Assembly: GCA_903873485.1 (NCBI GenBank) | Contig: CAIQOO010000132.1 | Location: 1-53,114, forward strand | Direction: 5' to 3' | Length of the DNA: 53,114 nt | From: an uncultured beta proteobacterium | Lineage (GTDB): Bacteria > Pseudomonadota > Gammaproteobacteria > Burkholderiales > Burkholderiaceae_C | In this document: piece after piece, positions 1 to 7,233 of the stretch | Numbering within the stretch: position 1 is the first letter of the stretch | How the letters are laid out: each line of letters begins with the position of its first letter | Notes under the pieces: generated by a model | Seen by the model: the letters and a program-made list of their open reading frames with translations, nothing else | What the model was told of the DNA's origin: nothing | Database searches by the model: none | Translations under genes and position numbers: made by a program

Positions 1-13
1 AGGGCTAGAGGCC

Positions 14-135
14 AATGGCACTGACTTAAGAGGTTCCCGTTCGGGCTGAGCTTGTCGAAGCCTTCGAGAACCCTTCGACAAGCTCAGGGCGAACGGGAGA
101 ATTTGGCAAGCAATTGTGCTTAAGTCAGTGCCATT
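14..135. mobile_element. MITE-like inverted-repeat element
   Basis: A 17-bp perfect terminal inverted repeat (AATGGCACTGACTTAAG at 14-30, its reverse complement at 119-135) encloses a second long hairpin at 36-97. There is no room for a protein. The element is flanked by a 12-bp direct repeat with one mismatch, GGGCTAGAGGCC (2-13) and GGGCTGGAGGCC (137-148), which looks like a target duplication. That 12-mer is also the tail of the 38-nt dispersed repeat found elsewhere in the window. It lies just 3' of the thioredoxin-like gene, so the hairpins could also serve as its transcription end. The mobile-element reading is inference from structure. Confidence 0.6.
36..97. repeat. REP-like hairpin (CTTCGACAAGCTCAG type)
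   Basis: The left arm 36-60 and right arm 73-97 pair over 23 of 25 positions, with a 12-nt loop. The arms contain CTTCGACAAGCTCAGGGCGA, a palindromic repeat unit I recognise from many proteobacterial genomes. It sits nested inside the 17-bp inverted repeat of the surrounding element. Only one copy occurs in this window. Confidence 0.7.
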
Positions 136-147
136 GGGGCTGGAGGC

Positions 148-537
148 CTATTTCTTATAAATCAGCAGCCGTGCCACGAGAGCGTGCAGGGCTGGATCGG
201 CCAGCGCCACGCCAGACCAGTCCGCTGCGCTGTGGCGCACTAGTCGCTCCAGGGTTGGCAGTTGCGGGCTGATCGGGCCAAAAAATCGCGGCACCGCTCC
301 GGTGGCCAGCAAAATCGTCGGAAAGTCGTCGATGTCGAGCGGCTCCAGCAAATCGGCCTGGTCTTCGACATCGATCCACAAAAATTGCGTCTGCGGGTAA
401 TCCGCCAGCACATTTTGCTGTACCTGGGCAAAGCGACTGCGGTAATCTTCGCAAACATGGCACCACTGGGCGCACAGGCAGACCACCAGCAGCGCATCCG
501 GGCGGGCCAGTGGAGCGGCTGGCTGCAGCGCCATCAA
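148..537 (-). CDS. Thioredoxin-like protein (CHVC active site)
   Basis: A 129-residue protein with a thioredoxin-fold core. A hydrophobic beta strand leads into WCHVC (Cys26, Cys29) at the usual CxxC position, followed by a helix. A later DDFPTILL segment fits the cis-Pro loop. There is no signal peptide, so it is probably a cytoplasmic disulfide reductase or a thiol protein with a private partner. Its ATG overlaps the stop of the phosphofructokinase gene by 4 bp, so the two are almost certainly co-translated. The last codons and the TAG stop run into the tail of a dispersed repeat (137-148 and onward), so the C-terminal IYKK may be repeat-derived. The exact substrate cannot be told from sequence. 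Confidence 0.8.
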   Translation of the reverse strand: MMALQPAAPLARPDALLVVCLCAQWCHVCEDYRSRFAQVQQNVLADYPQTQFLWIDVEDQADLLEPLDIDDFPTILLATGAVPRFFGPISPQLPTLERLVRHSAADWSGVALADPALHALVARLLIYKK

Positions 538-1643
538 TCGCCAAACGAAATGCCCAGATCGCGCCCGGTTTGCAGGGTGTCGCAGTCCAGCGGCACATTG
601 CGGATATGCCCAGCCACCTCTTCCAGCGCCACATAATCGACCCCCCGAAAACCCAGCGCCACCATCACGCCGCTTTGGCCCTCGTCAAGCGCACGCACTG
701 CAGCGGCACCAAAGCGCAGGGCCGACAAGCGGTCAAAGGCGGTTGGACTGCCGCCGCGCAACAAATGGCCCAGCACCACCACCCGGGTGTCATTGCCGGT
801 GCTCTCGGCCAGCGCCCGGGCAATGGTCTCGCCAATGCCGCCAAGCCGCTCGGCATGGCCGACTTCGGCCGCTGCCAGCAACTCGCGGTGACCATCGCGC
901 GGCTGGGCGCCTTCGGCCACCAGCACAATCGAGTAGGGTCGTCCGTCGGAAACACGCTCGCGAATTTTGGCCGCCACCTTGTCCAGATCAAAACCGATCT
1001 CGGGTAGCAAAATCACATGGGCATCACCGGCGATGCCGGCATGCAGCGCAATCCAGCCGGCGTAGCGCCCCATCACCTCGACCACCATCACCCGCTGGTG
1101 GCTCTCGGCGGTGGCATGCAGCCGGTCCAGACATTCGGTGGCAAAGCCGACAGCGGTGTCAAAGCCGAAGGTGGTGTAGGTTTTGTCGAGGTCGTTGTCG
1201 ATGGTCTTGGGTACACCCACCACACGCAAGCCCTTTTGGTGCAAGGCATTGGCGATGGTCAGGGAGCCATCGCCGCCAATCGACACCAGCGCATCAATTT
1301 CGTGGGTGGCAAAGTAAGTCAGAATTTCGTCCGAGCGGTCAATTTCGCGCACCGTCCCGTCGGGCATGTTGATCGGAAAATGCAGCGGGTTGCCCTTGTT
1401 GGTGGTGCCCAGCATGGTGCCGCCAAGGTGCCCGATACCACGCACCTTGTCGCGTGTCAGGCGATAAACACCGCCTTCCGGGTAGCGCTCGGGAAACAAG
1501 ATGCCGTTAAAGCCGTCGCGAATGCCGTAACACTGCCAGCCCAGGTTGTCGGCGGCAATCACCACCGATTGAATCACCGCATTGAGGCCGGGTGCATCGC
1601 CGCCGCCGGTGCAGACGGCGATGCGTTTGATAGGTTTTGTCAT
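534..1643 (-). CDS. pfkA: 6-phosphofructokinase
   Basis: A group A phosphofructokinase of 369 residues from the ATG at 1643, which has GAGGA upstream. A longer in-frame start at 1676 lacks support. It phosphorylates fructose 6-phosphate in glycolysis or runs the PPi-linked reverse reaction. Visible motifs are the N-terminal GGGDAPGLNAVI phosphate loop, GGDGS at about 123-127, PKTIDND at 145-151 with the catalytic TID loop, MGRYAGWIA, and GHLLRGGSPTAFDR near the C-terminus. Gly126 is the ATP-type residue while Lys146 is the residue typical of PPi-type and mixed-lineage enzymes. ATP is the likelier phosphoryl donor, but this is not settled. It overlaps the downstream thioredoxin-like gene by 4 bp. 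Confidence 0.93.
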   Translation of the reverse strand: MTKPIKRIAVCTGGGDAPGLNAVIQSVVIAADNLGWQCYGIRDGFNGILFPERYPEGGVYRLTRDKVRGIGHLGGTMLGTTNKGNPLHFPINMPDGTVREIDRSDEILTYFATHEIDALVSIGGDGSLTIANALHQKGLRVVGVPKTIDNDLDKTYTTFGFDTAVGFATECLDRLHATAESHQRVMVVEVMGRYAGWIALHAGIAGDAHVILLPEIGFDLDKVAAKIRERVSDGRPYSIVLVAEGAQPRDGHRELLAAAEVGHAERLGGIGETIARALAESTGNDTRVVVLGHLLRGGSPTAFDRLSALRFGAAAVRALDEGQSGVMVALGFRGVDYVALEEVAGHIRNVPLDCDTLQTGRDLGISFGD

Positions 1644-1726
1644 GCTGATATCCTCATGGTCAGGCTGATATGCCAATGGTCATTGTGCCGCAAGCCCTGG
1701 CACGGTCAGCCGCCAACTCCCCGGTA

Positions 1727-2644
<918 letters not shown>

Positions 2645-2741
2645 GATGTCTCCTTGGGTTTTGATCGTCTTATTTTGAACCATTCGCTGACTCGCAACGG
2701 TTTTGGGGTTGGAGCCGCTGCTTGTTAGGCCTGCCAGACCC

Positions 2742-2747
2742 GATAAT
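2742..2747 (+). promoter_or_regulatory. -10 box of rnpB
   Basis: GATAAT ends 6 nt before the first base of the RNase P RNA, the spacing expected for a sigma-70 start. No convincing -35 hexamer is visible; the best is CTTGTT at 2721-2726 with a short spacer. Confidence 0.5.
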
Positions 2748-2753
2748 CACTGT

Positions 2754-3108
2754 GTGAAGCCTGCCAGACTGCCGCTGGTGCAATCTTGGAAACAAGGCAC
2801 TGGAGGAACGTCCGGACTGCACAGGGCAGCGTAGCAGCTAACGGCTGTCCACTGAAAGCCTAAGCTTGCAAGGGCTGGGCATAAGGTGAGGATCAGAGCA
2901 ACAGAGACGAGTCGCAACCGGGCAGCCGGTTGCGGGTGAAACGGGCAATCTCTACGCGCAGCAATACCAAGTAGGCCAGCGTTGATGGGGCCCCCAGAGT
3001 TGGCGGGTAGGTAGCACCGAGCCACTGAGTGATCAGTGGCCCAGATTAATGGCAGTCACGCCTGGGGCAACCCAGGCGCACAGAATCCGGCTTATCGGCG
3101 GGCTTCAC
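2754..3108 (+). ncRNA. rnpB: RNase P RNA, bacterial type A
   Basis: This is the catalytic RNA that removes 5' leaders from pre-tRNAs, about 355 nt. The conserved core is clear: GAGGAACGTCCGGACT near 2803, GGTGAAACGG near 2934 and ACAGAATCCGGCTTATCG near 3080. The 5' end GTGAAGCCTGCC pairs with the 3' end GGCGGGCTTCAC, closing helix P1 and fixing both ends to within a few bases. It is convergent with the Rrf2-type regulator, leaving 45 bp between them. No strong intrinsic terminator is visible after it. Reading frames drawn across this stretch are spurious. Confidence 0.97.
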
Positions 3109-3153
3109 ACTTTAATGACCGGTATGGCCCATTGGGCAGATGCAATGAATGGC

Positions 3154-3678
3154 TCAGCCTCGCGCCAGCAACGACTGCCCCAGCGCAAACACCGAGTTGG
3201 GCGCGTTGGTGTGCACCAATTGGCGCACCGGTTTCTTGAACACGCCCCGATTGGGCGCTGGCTTTTGCTCAATTTTCACGCCTTTTGCCAACTGCTCAAG
3301 CACCAGGCTGCGCAGCGTGACCGACTGCATGAACTCCAGCACCTTGGCATTCATGGCATCCCACAAGTCTTGCGCCATGTCTTGCGCCGGCGCGATCTCG
3401 GGTGGGCTGGCTTTGTCGGGGGCATCTTCGACGGCGCTGATGATGCTGGCGACCGTGATGGCATCGCTGCGCTGGCCCAAGGTATAGCCGCCGCCGGGGC
3501 CGCGGGTGCTGATCACCAGGCCGTCACTGCGCAGCTTGCTGAACATCTGCTCCAGATACGACAATGAAATTTGCTGGCGGGCGGCAATGTCCGACAGCGA
3601 TACCGGCCCGAACTTTTCGCGCAGGGCAACGTCAATCATGGCAGTGACGGCAAAACGACCTTTGGTACTTAAACGCAT
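3154..3678 (-). CDS. IscR-like Rrf2 regulator without cysteines
   Basis: A 174-residue regulator whose first 80 residues are a typical Rrf2/IscR winged helix: MRLSTKGRFAVTAMIDVAL, then the recognition helix ISLSYLEQMFSKLR and the wing RGPGGGY. In IscR a [2Fe-2S] cluster is bound by three Cys around residues 92-104. Here that loop reads EDAPDKASPPEIAPAQD, and the whole protein has no Cys, so a cluster cannot be bound in the usual way. The C-terminal half keeps IscR-like helices and then diverges. No iscSUA genes follow, only rnpB. It may be a cluster-independent IscR paralogue or a CymR-like sensor; the second idea rests only on nearby cysK. It is divergent from the NhaR-like gene. Confidence 0.85.
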   Translation of the reverse strand: MRLSTKGRFAVTAMIDVALREKFGPVSLSDIAARQQISLSYLEQMFSKLRSDGLVISTRGPGGGYTLGQRSDAITVASIISAVEDAPDKASPPEIAPAQDMAQDLWDAMNAKVLEFMQSVTLRSLVLEQLAKGVKIEQKPAPNRGVFKKPVRQLVHTNAPNSVFALGQSLLARG

Positions 3679-3699
3679 AACTGTGACTCCTGTCTGTGT

Positions 3700-3714
3700 T
3701 TGTCAATCTGACAA
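3700..3714. promoter_or_regulatory. Inverted repeat TTGTCA-ATC-TGACAA
   Basis: A perfect 6-3-6 dyad 21 bp upstream of the Rrf2-type start codon, in the region shared by two divergent regulators. Its position suits an autoregulatory operator. Which protein binds is unknown. Confidence 0.4.
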
Positions 3715-3718
3715 GCGG

Positions 3719-3734
3719 TGAACTTTAAAGTTCA
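3719..3734. promoter_or_regulatory. 16-bp perfect palindrome TGAACTTTAAAGTTCA
   Basis: A perfect palindrome in the 138-bp region between the Rrf2-type and LysR-type genes, 4 bp from the neighbouring TTGTCA dyad. LysR regulators often bind T-N11-A dyads near a divergent gene, and TGAACTTTAAAGTTCA contains such a T-N11-A. It is a candidate operator for either regulator. Confidence 0.45.
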
Positions 3735-3816
3735 ATTCACTTCGTGTAAATTCGTATTTATGACAACAAAGCTTCGATAAAAACGAACAACGAAAAATAC
3801 AGATGGGTCCATTGGC

Positions 3817-4713
3817 ATGAATTTCAAGCATCTTTACTATTTTTGGGTGACGGCGCGGGCCGGCGGCATCATGCGCGCCGGCGAGCAACTGCACACCACA
3901 CCGCAAACTTTGTCGGGCCAGATCAAGCTGCTTGAAGACTGGCTGGGCCGCCGTCTGTTTCGCAAAACTGGCCGCCAACTGGAACTGACCGAACATGGCC
4001 GGCTGGCGCTGGGTTATGCCGACCAGATATTCAGTTTGGGCAGCGAACTCGAAACCGCGCTGCGCCAGGCGCGCGGGGCACAGCCGGGGCTGGATTTTCG
4101 TGTCGGGGTGACCGATTCGGTTTCCAAATCATTGGCTTACCGGCTGCTGGAGCCGGCCTTTTTGATCGATCAGCCAGTCAGACTGTTGGCCAGCGAAGGC
4201 AAGTTTGACGACTTGCTGGCCGCTTTGGCGCTGCACCGGCTTGATCTGGTGATTGCCGACGAGCCGATGCCGCGGCGCGTCAGTGTCAAGGCCTTCAACC
4301 ATGTGCTTGGTCGCAGTGCCTTGAGTTTTTTCTGCGCCCCCAGCCTGAAGGCGCGCATCAAGGGCGAATTTCCGGCTTGCCTGGACGGCTTGCCGATGCT
4401 GGTGCCGGGCGCGTCGGCGTCGGTGCGACGGCAGTTGGAGGGCTGGTTTGCTCGGCATCAGGTGTCGCCCATCGTGGTCGGCGAGTTTGACGATGCGGCG
4501 CTGATGAAAGCCTTTGGCCGCGAAGGGCAGGGTGTGTTCATGGCACCGAGCGTGCTGGAGGTCGAGACCTGCAGCCAGTTTGGCGTGGCGGTGTTTGGCC
4601 GCACCAGCGAGCTGGTCGAGGAGTTTTTTGCAGTGTCGGTCGAGCGCCACATCACCCACCCTTGCGTGCTGGCCATCACCGATGCCGCGCGCGGGCAGTT
4701 GTTCAATGTCTGA
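3817..4713 (+). CDS. LysR-family regulator, NhaR-like
   Basis: A 298-residue LysR-type transcriptional regulator. The N-terminus MNFKHLYYFWVTARAGG with the helix-turn-helix QLHTTPQTLSGQIKLLEDWLG (17-45) closely follows NhaR, which activates the sodium/proton antiporter gene nhaA in enterobacteria. The remainder is a periplasmic-binding-protein-like effector domain. No antiporter gene is adjacent. The next gene, 37 bp downstream on the same strand, is a D-Ala-D-Ala dipeptidase, so the physiological signal here is open. It is divergent from the Rrf2-type gene, and the shared intergenic palindromes may be its operator. Confidence 0.88.
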   Translation: MNFKHLYYFWVTARAGGIMRAGEQLHTTPQTLSGQIKLLEDWLGRRLFRKTGRQLELTEHGRLALGYADQIFSLGSELETALRQARGAQPGLDFRVGVTDSVSKSLAYRLLEPAFLIDQPVRLLASEGKFDDLLAALALHRLDLVIADEPMPRRVSVKAFNHVLGRSALSFFCAPSLKARIKGEFPACLDGLPMLVPGASASVRRQLEGWFARHQVSPIVVGEFDDAALMKAFGREGQGVFMAPSVLEVETCSQFGVAVFGRTSELVEEFFAVSVERHITHPCVLAITDAARGQLFNV

Positions 4714-4750
4714 CTTTTGCCGGCCAAACTTGCCGGGATAATCGGGCGCC

Positions 4751-5323
4751 ATGCCGCTCAAAGAAATTAATCATCCCGCCATCGACATCGACCTGCGCTA
4801 TGCCACCGCCAACAACCTCACCGGCAGCCCGATTTACCACCACGCCGTGGCCTTGCTGCACCAGGATGCCTTGGCCGCGCTGGTGCATGCCGCCGAACTG
4901 GCCGCAGCACAGGGCTTCAGATTGTGCGTGTTCGATGCTTACCGCCCCTCGGCGGCCCAGTGGCGGCTCTGGAAGGCGCTGCCAGACCCGAAGTTTGTCG
5001 CCGACCCGCGCATGGGCTCAATGCACACGCGTGGTGTGGCGGTCGATTTGACGCTGTGCTCGGCTGACGGTGTGCCGCTGGACATGGGCACCGAGTTTGA
5101 TGAAATGACGGCCCAGTCGCGCCACGCCAGATGCGACATTGCGCCACAGGCGCAGCGCAACCGCTGCCTGTTGCTGGGCATCATGACCGGTGCCGGCTGG
5201 GATCACCATCCGCATGAATGGTGGCATTACAACCTGCCCGAGCCAACCCGCTACCCGAAACTCGGCGACCAGATGGAGGGCGCACTCCTGATGGATGCCT
5301 GCGTGCCGGAGCAAGCGCTTTAG
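4751..5323 (+). CDS. ddpX: D-alanyl-D-alanine dipeptidase (VanX/DdpX family)
   Basis: A zinc peptidase of 190 residues that splits D-Ala-D-Ala. Visible are Arg65 in DAYRPSAAQ, the metal motif SMHTRGVAVD (His92, Asp99), and EWWHY with the catalytic Glu156 and zinc ligand His159. The length and motif spacing match DdpX of E. coli and VanX. There is no signal peptide, so it is cytoplasmic. Recycling of peptidoglycan dipeptide as a nutrient is a likelier role than vancomycin resistance, since no vanHA genes are near. Its stop codon overlaps the stop of the convergent pseudouridine-synthase-like gene (5320-5323). Confidence 0.92.
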   Translation: MPLKEINHPAIDIDLRYATANNLTGSPIYHHAVALLHQDALAALVHAAELAAAQGFRLCVFDAYRPSAAQWRLWKALPDPKFVADPRMGSMHTRGVAVDLTLCSADGVPLDMGTEFDEMTAQSRHARCDIAPQAQRNRCLLLGIMTGAGWDHHPHEWWHYNLPEPTRYPKLGDQMEGALLMDACVPEQAL

Positions 5324-6144
5324 AAGCGCTCCTGCGGATGCAGGTAGCGCCACTGGCCTTCGGGCAAATGGGCCAGCGTCACGCGGCCGATGCGCAGCCG
5401 CTTGATGCTGTCGATCTGCAAGCCGGCACCGTTGCACCGGTCGACAATCAGGCCCGGCTGGGCACCCTTGAAGGCAAAGCGCAGCCGGGTCGATGCCTCG
5501 CCGGTGCTGTTGATGCTGACCTTGACCGCTGGCCCGGCATCGCGCGCACTGGCGGGCGGGGTGTTGAGCCGGTGCAGCAGCGCGGCGCTAACCTGGCCCC
5601 TGACCTCGGCCAGCAACTCATGCTCGATAACGGTGGCATCCTCGGTCAGCTTGCGCAGCACCCGCCAGTCTTGCGTGAACACCACCAGTCCGCTGGCGGC
5701 AGGCTCCAGCGGCACGCAGGCGGCGAGTTTGGCAAAGTGGCATTTCAAAACGCGGATGCCCGATGCGTCATCGGCCCAGTGGCTGGCCGGCAACAGCAGT
5801 TGTTGCGCCGGCTTGACATATTTGCCGGCCTGGCCTGGCGCCGCCATGGTCTCAAAGCCGGGCGGCTTGTGCAGCAGCAGCGTGACTTCGCTGTGCGCCA
5901 TCAGGCTGGCCTGCGGGTCGATGCTGACACGCTGGTCCAGCACCCGCGCCATCGGCTCTTCCACCACCTGCCCGTTGACCTGCACCCAGCCACCTGCGAT
6001 GTACTGCTCGGCCTCGCGGCGCGAACAGGCCCGAAGCTGCATCACGCGTTTGGACAAGCGCTCACCCGCTGACGCAGGCTGGGTTGCGGCTTTGGCCGAT
6101 TTGGCCCGATTGGCCGGATGTTGAGGATGGATCATGGTCCGCAT
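5320..6144 (-). CDS. S4-domain pseudouridine-synthase-like protein, altered active site
   Basis: A 274-residue protein of the RsuA/RluB/E/F family. An S4 RNA-binding domain (ERLSKRVMQLRACSRREAEQ, 28-47, continuing to about 75) is followed by a pseudouridine synthase fold (LLHKPPGFET at 90-99). In the family the catalytic motif is GRLD-x-x-(S/T)-x-GL. Here the aligned stretch is VPLEPAASGLVVFTQD (144-159), so the catalytic Asp is replaced by Glu147 and the preceding Arg by Pro. It may be a non-catalytic RNA-binding paralogue or have reduced activity. ATG codons at 6144 and 6132 are both possible starts, and neither has a clear Shine-Dalgarno. It is convergent with ddpX, with overlapping stops. 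Confidence 0.85.
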   Translation of the reverse strand: MRTMIHPQHPANRAKSAKAATQPASAGERLSKRVMQLRACSRREAEQYIAGGWVQVNGQVVEEPMARVLDQRVSIDPQASLMAHSEVTLLLHKPPGFETMAAPGQAGKYVKPAQQLLLPASHWADDASGIRVLKCHFAKLAACVPLEPAASGLVVFTQDWRVLRKLTEDATVIEHELLAEVRGQVSAALLHRLNTPPASARDAGPAVKVSINSTGEASTRLRFAFKGAQPGLIVDRCNGAGLQIDSIKRLRIGRVTLAHLPEGQWRYLHPQERF

Positions 6145-6202
6145 GGTAACTGGCGCAATCGGTGCTGCCGGCTGGCGGCTGGCGGCTGCCAGGGTGAATC
6201 AA

Positions 6203-7024
6203 TCAACACCAGTTCAAGGGATCAAGCTGGTAATACTGGCGAAACTCCTGGTACAGCGCGGGATACTCTTGCGCCATTTGCAGCGGCTGCTCAAAAAACA
6301 CCTCGGACACCACGGCAAAAAACTCGGCCGGATCAGTCGCCCCATAGTCGCTGAACAGGCTCGGCGCGCCACGTGTCACGCGCGCTTGCAGCGTGGCAAA
6401 TTCGCGCCCCAGCACCGTCTGCCAGCTTTGCCGCTGGGCCTCGCGCGCCAGCAGCGGTGCCCCGTTGGCATGGCCGGTTTCCTGGTCGAGTTGGTGGGCA
6501 AATTCGTGAATTGCCACGTTTTGCCCATCGTCTGGCACCGCTGCACCGTCGCAGGTGTCCTGCCACGACAACACCACCTGCCCCTGCGACCAGGATTCGC
6601 CAGCCAGCACCAAGCGCCCCCGGTGCGCCAGGCCGATGCCGTCGGTGTGGTCACGCTCGACTACAAAGCTGTCGGGATAGACCAGAATCTGGCGCAAATT
6701 GGGGTAGCAGCCGCTTGGGCGGTTCAGGATCAGCAGGCAGGCGTGCGCTGCAATCGTGATGCGCACCTCGTCGCTGATTTGCAGCCCCTGGCAACCGAGA
6801 AAGGTTTTTTCGGCGACAAAAACCTGAATCTGCTGTTTGAGCTGCAACTGCAAGTCGGCCGGCAATCTGGCGTACAGCGGCACCCGCTGGCGCAAGATGT
6901 CGCGCCAGGCAGCCGGAAACGGCTGCTGGCGCAGCGCCTGGCGCGAGCGCTGCTGCCACCAGGGCTGGCCAGCAAACCACGCCACCAGCAGCAGCCCCAG
7001 ACAGATGATGATGAAAGCCGGCAT
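6203..7024 (-). CDS. mtfA: Zinc peptidase MtfA (Mlc titration factor family)
   Basis: A 273-residue protein from ATG 7024. The family-like sequence begins there with a single hydrophobic helix (FIIICLGLLLVAWFA). The longer frame to 7297 reads through the intergenic repeat and is not supported. The zinc site HEFAHQLDQ is the HExxH-type motif of MtfA, and a downstream DPAEFFAVVSEVFFE supplies the third, glutamate ligand. In E. coli MtfA binds the glucose repressor Mlc and has aminopeptidase activity. Whether an Mlc partner exists here cannot be seen. The predicted N-terminal membrane anchor is a feature of many proteobacterial members. Confidence 0.9.
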   Translation of the reverse strand: MPAFIIICLGLLLVAWFAGQPWWQQRSRQALRQQPFPAAWRDILRQRVPLYARLPADLQLQLKQQIQVFVAEKTFLGCQGLQISDEVRITIAAHACLLILNRPSGCYPNLRQILVYPDSFVVERDHTDGIGLAHRGRLVLAGESWSQGQVVLSWQDTCDGAAVPDDGQNVAIHEFAHQLDQETGHANGAPLLAREAQRQSWQTVLGREFATLQARVTRGAPSLFSDYGATDPAEFFAVVSEVFFEQPLQMAQEYPALYQEFRQYYQLDPLNWC

Positions 7025-7173
7025 GGCAGGTTGAGGGGGTTGGTTGCAGCAGTCTGCCACATCGTCACGATCCGGGTGTTTTTCAATATGGCCGGAAAAA
7101 AAATAACTGCCGCAAGCGGCCAGCCGGGCCAGCCAGGAGGCCCGGCATGCAGCCAAGAAATAAGCATCAAAAT

Positions 7174-7211
7174 GACCTGCAGCCCTTGCTGGACAAGCGC
7201 TGACAGCTATT
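7174..7211 (-). repeat. 38-nt dispersed repeat, copy C (intergenic)
   Basis: A minus-orientation copy of the window-wide 38-nt core, reading AATAGCTG-TCAGCG, then C...AAG, then GGCTGCAGGTC. The 5' flank adds GCTATTATTAAAATAGC, a short A+T-rich hairpin. It lies in the gap between mtfA and the nudix-MBL gene. Confidence 0.85.
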
Positions 7212-7233
7212 TTAATAATAGCAACAATCAGTC

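Noticed and set aside
2754..3108. Short open frames across rnpB
   Set aside because: The segment is explained fully by the RNase P RNA.
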